Positions 61,800-64,000 of a stretch of DNA of 64,000 nt are shown one piece after another. Numbering within the stretch: position 1 is the stretch's first letter; every line of letters begins with the position of its first letter. This stretch comes from Prorocentrum cordatum (Eukaryota > Sar > Dinophyceae > Prorocentrales > Prorocentraceae), in the NCBI GenBank assembly GCA_963575745.1, contig CAUYUJ010015513.1, positions 80,001 to 144,000 on the forward strand, in the 5' to 3' direction. The notes under the pieces are model-generated. The model ran no database searches. It worked only from the letters and a program-made list of their open reading frames with translations, and had not been told where the DNA came from. The position numbers and the translations under genes were made by a program.

Positions 61800-62450
61800 G
61801 GTTTCTTGCGTTTTCGAGCTTCCAATGGTCCAAGAGCAGGAGGCTTCCAGAGACCTCCGAGAGGCCTCCAGGACCCCCCAGAGGCCCCCAACACCAACCC
61901 GATCCTTGAGAGGCCCCCGAAAGACCCCGACGAGGCTCCAAGAACAGCTCTGCGAGAGCCGTCCCGAGAGAGCCCAAAGAGGGTAAAATCATTGATTTCC
62001 CATGGTTTTTCTAATGGTTTCCGCCTTCTCACGTTTTCCCGCTTCCAACCCTCAAAGATCGAGGATTTTGAAAAGAAGAATAAAAGGAATTCCCAGAATT
62101 CCTTTTCTTTTCCAAAGTGGTCCTACTCGGAGATCCCACACATCCCCTGACATCTGGCCGGTACCGCGCCTCCCGGCTTCCCAGGGGGGTCCCCAAGACG
62201 CCCAAGGACAGCCCACGACGACCCCAAGGAGCCCCCAGAACGTTAAGAACGGCCCAACACGCCCCCGCGCAGCCAGAGACACCCTTCCGACGGCTATCCA
62301 GGCCTCCAGGAGGCCTCCAGAAACCCCAGGGGGTCCGGAAGACTTTCCGAGTTTGGCCCCTGGTCTATTCTTGCACAACAGACCACAATTCAGACCCCCC
62401 TCACCTTCCAAAAAAGAACCCAGAAAGCTTTTGAGTGCCCCAAACCGTTG
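61800..62450 (-). repeat. CTTGG minisatellite, inverted diverged copy 5
   Basis: On the minus strand GGCCTCT, GGGGCCTCT and TTGGGG units recur. The A-rich module is seen reversed at about 61800-61815 and 61985-62055 (TAAAATCATTGATTT, CACGTTTTCCCGCTTCC). Confidence 0.65.
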
Positions 62451-62689
62451 AATACCTAAAGGAAATGAATGATGTCTGCGTTTCCGCACTTCCCTTTCTG
62501 TACGATTCCGAGGCTTGCGCAGGGCCTCCAAGGGAGCCCTTGGACGCAAGAAGCGACCAAATGAGATGACATGAGTTAGCCGATCAAGCCTACCTAGAAC
62601 TTGAGCGCGCGCGAAGCGCGCGCAATGGTTCTAGTGTGTATATATATATATACATATATTTACATGTGCGTATGTGTGTGGTGCAACCG

Positions 62690-62950
62690 ATGTGGTGCAA
62701 GATATGTTGTACAATTCATGTGGGGCAATTCTGCGCTGTGCAATATCTAGGGTTCATTCTGCGGCGTGCAATATATGGCGCGCACTCTACGTTGCGCGGA
62801 ACAACATGTGCGGATCAAACTATTGTGATACAAGATATGATGCGCAATCTATGTGGCGCAATATGGGCGGTGCAAGGTGCAACCTACGCGTTGCAACCTA
62901 TGTTGCGGCGTACTCTACGCGGCTCAACCGACGCGGTGCAATTCACCCTG
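62690..62950 (-). repeat. GCACCACATA-type satellite, block 5 (inverted)
   Basis: Plus strand reads TGTGGTGCAAGATATG, TGTGGCGCAATATGG and similar, the reverse complement of blocks 1-4. It stands at the same end of repeat copy 3 as blocks 2 and 3 do for copies 1 and 2. Confidence 0.85.
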
Positions 62951-62989
62951 CCGAGCTTGAAATTATCAACCCCACCGTTCGCACAATCA

Positions 62990-63730
62990 CCCCACCCACC
63001 ACCAGCAAGTTGGTTTGCAAAACCCTTGCGGCGGCGATTGCGACGAGTGCTTGGCGCTGGTTGGCGCATCGCCGCGGCGGCGTTAGCGCACGCGGGCTCG
63101 CGCGCAGAGTGGCCAGCTAGCCTGGCGCGATCGACGTGGCCGCACGTGTGCTGACCGCTCGGGACTCCACAGCGGGTCGCGCAGGCCACGCTGACGCGCG
63201 GGCACGTCAGCGCGAGCTGGTGAGTCGGGCGGGCACGGCATCGCGGCGACGCCGACAACGGCAGACACGACGATGCTTTTAGTGATGTTAGTGATGATGG
63301 TGACGATGACCACGGCAAGGCCAATGACGACGCCGATGCCGATCACGCCGACGATGGTGATGGTGCCCACGTGCCGGAAACGTAAATCGCGCAAGCATTT
63401 CGACATGCGCGCGCGGCCGACGAGCATGAGTGGCCCGCATGATATCATTTGACAGGGATCGTGCCCCCCCAATCTCGCGCGCAAGGGCGTTCGAATGATG
63501 TCGACATGCACGCGCGAGGGGCACGTTTAGATGAAATTGATGAGAACGTTGGCAACCAACGAAGTGCGCAATTTTTCGCAGGAATGCGCGCGGAGATTCT
63601 TGATCCCATTCATGTTGCCAAAGGGTTCTTTCAATGTTTTCGGGGCGCTCGATTTTGTAATCTCTGCAGAACCTAAGGTGTCCAGAGGATTTCGGCACGC
63701 GCGCGCGACGACGCGCGCGCACATTTAGTT
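62990..63730 (-). repeat. 1.2 kb dispersed repeat, copy 3 (inverted, 5'-truncated)
   Basis: Reverse complement carries the same landmarks: GCGCGCGTCGTC near 63715, CAAAATCGAGCGCCCCGAAA at 63640, CATGTCGACATCATTCGAA at 63495, and a hydrophobic frame IGIGVVIGLAVVIVTIITN at about 63300-63355. Ends with GGTGGGTGGGG then the inverted satellite. Confidence 0.75.
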
Positions 63731-64000
63731 TGTTGTTGTTTCTATTGCGAGAGCTTTTTGAATCTATTGATGATTTGTGACGATCGAATGCGAGCGCCTC
63801 GTTTTTTTCTGGGCTTGGGATGACGGGGGATCGGTGCCCGTTTGGCGGGGGCCATATGAATTTGTTAGTTGAAAGAACAATGGGGCAAAATCCTGCGCAT
63901 ATTGCACATCCCCCGCGGAGGCGGATAATCCCGGGAGGGGTAGATCCTTTTTGGGGGGGACAAGAGAACTTGGTTGGAGCAGTCTACGTGGCGCAATGCA
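63731..64000. other. no gene seen at the right edge
   Basis: Plain sequence with one TGGAGCAGTCTACGTGGCGCAATGCA end that resembles the GCACCACATA satellite in inverse. Confidence 0.4.

Overview
The window looks like nuclear DNA of a dinoflagellate. The evidence is: GC-rich, very repeat-dense sequence; relics of dinoflagellate-type Ty1/copia and non-LTR retrotransposons; huge polypurine satellites; and one long plus-strand gene whose introns start with GT, GC or GA and obey an AG|G...AG|G exon rule, a splice habit known from dinoflagellates. Order Suessiales (for example Polarella) is a reasonable guess because introner-rich genomes are known there, but the sequence alone does not prove it. 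Nothing looks bacterial, and I see no tRNA, rRNA or CRISPR.

Layout. 1-269: tail of a copia polyprotein. 568-8278: segmental-duplication copy A, holding a discoidin-like exon (6263-6745). 8284-10370: frameshifted copia relic. 10.4-16.2 kb: satellites (GATCGATA-type, 1 kb of GGA, GCACCACATA-type) and small inverted-repeat elements. 16200-33970: the main gene, 16 recognisable exons coding for about 2400 residues. Its order is Pro-Thr linker, DUF1800 (interrupted by Cys-rich modules and an HPGG cytochrome b5-like insert), DUF1501, Pro-Thr linker, CBM6/35-like carbohydrate-binding module, Pro-Thr linker. 34.0-40.1 kb: microsatellites, CTTGG minisatellite, two copies of an unfamiliar 1.2 kb repeat, and a GAT tract. 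40.5-44.8 kb: minus-strand degenerate LINE. 44.99-45.69 kb: about 165-bp tandem repeats. 45695-52282: segmental copy B with a second discoidin-like exon, followed at 52456 by a Pro-Thr exon that seems to begin another discoidin-like domain. 52.7-64 kb: repeats only, including a third, inverted copy of the 1.2 kb repeat.

The main result is how the big gene is split. Joining exons at AG|G borders restores the expected DUF1800, DUF1501 and CBM sequence in frame at 15 junctions, and at least 10 of the 15 introns contain or consist of short inverted-repeat elements from about seven unrelated families. Several have clear target-site duplications spanning the splice junction (12 bp at intron 2, about 9 bp at intron 1, 8 bp at intron 12, 5-6 bp at introns 4, 8, 9 and 15). 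Copies of the same families lie outside exons elsewhere in the window. This is intron gain by transposon insertion (introners), with several families active in one gene. One family (introns 7 and 14) is flanked by a direct GATTC repeat whose collapse restores the protein, but those borders are not canonical splice sites.

Inferred biology: the main product is probably a large, secreted or surface, glycan-binding DUF1800/DUF1501 protein. The discoidin exon of copy A may be one of its upstream exons, since it ends in phase 0 and the 16200 exon starts in phase 0; copy B shows the same discoidin-to-Pro-Thr order. Enzymatic function is not known for either DUF.
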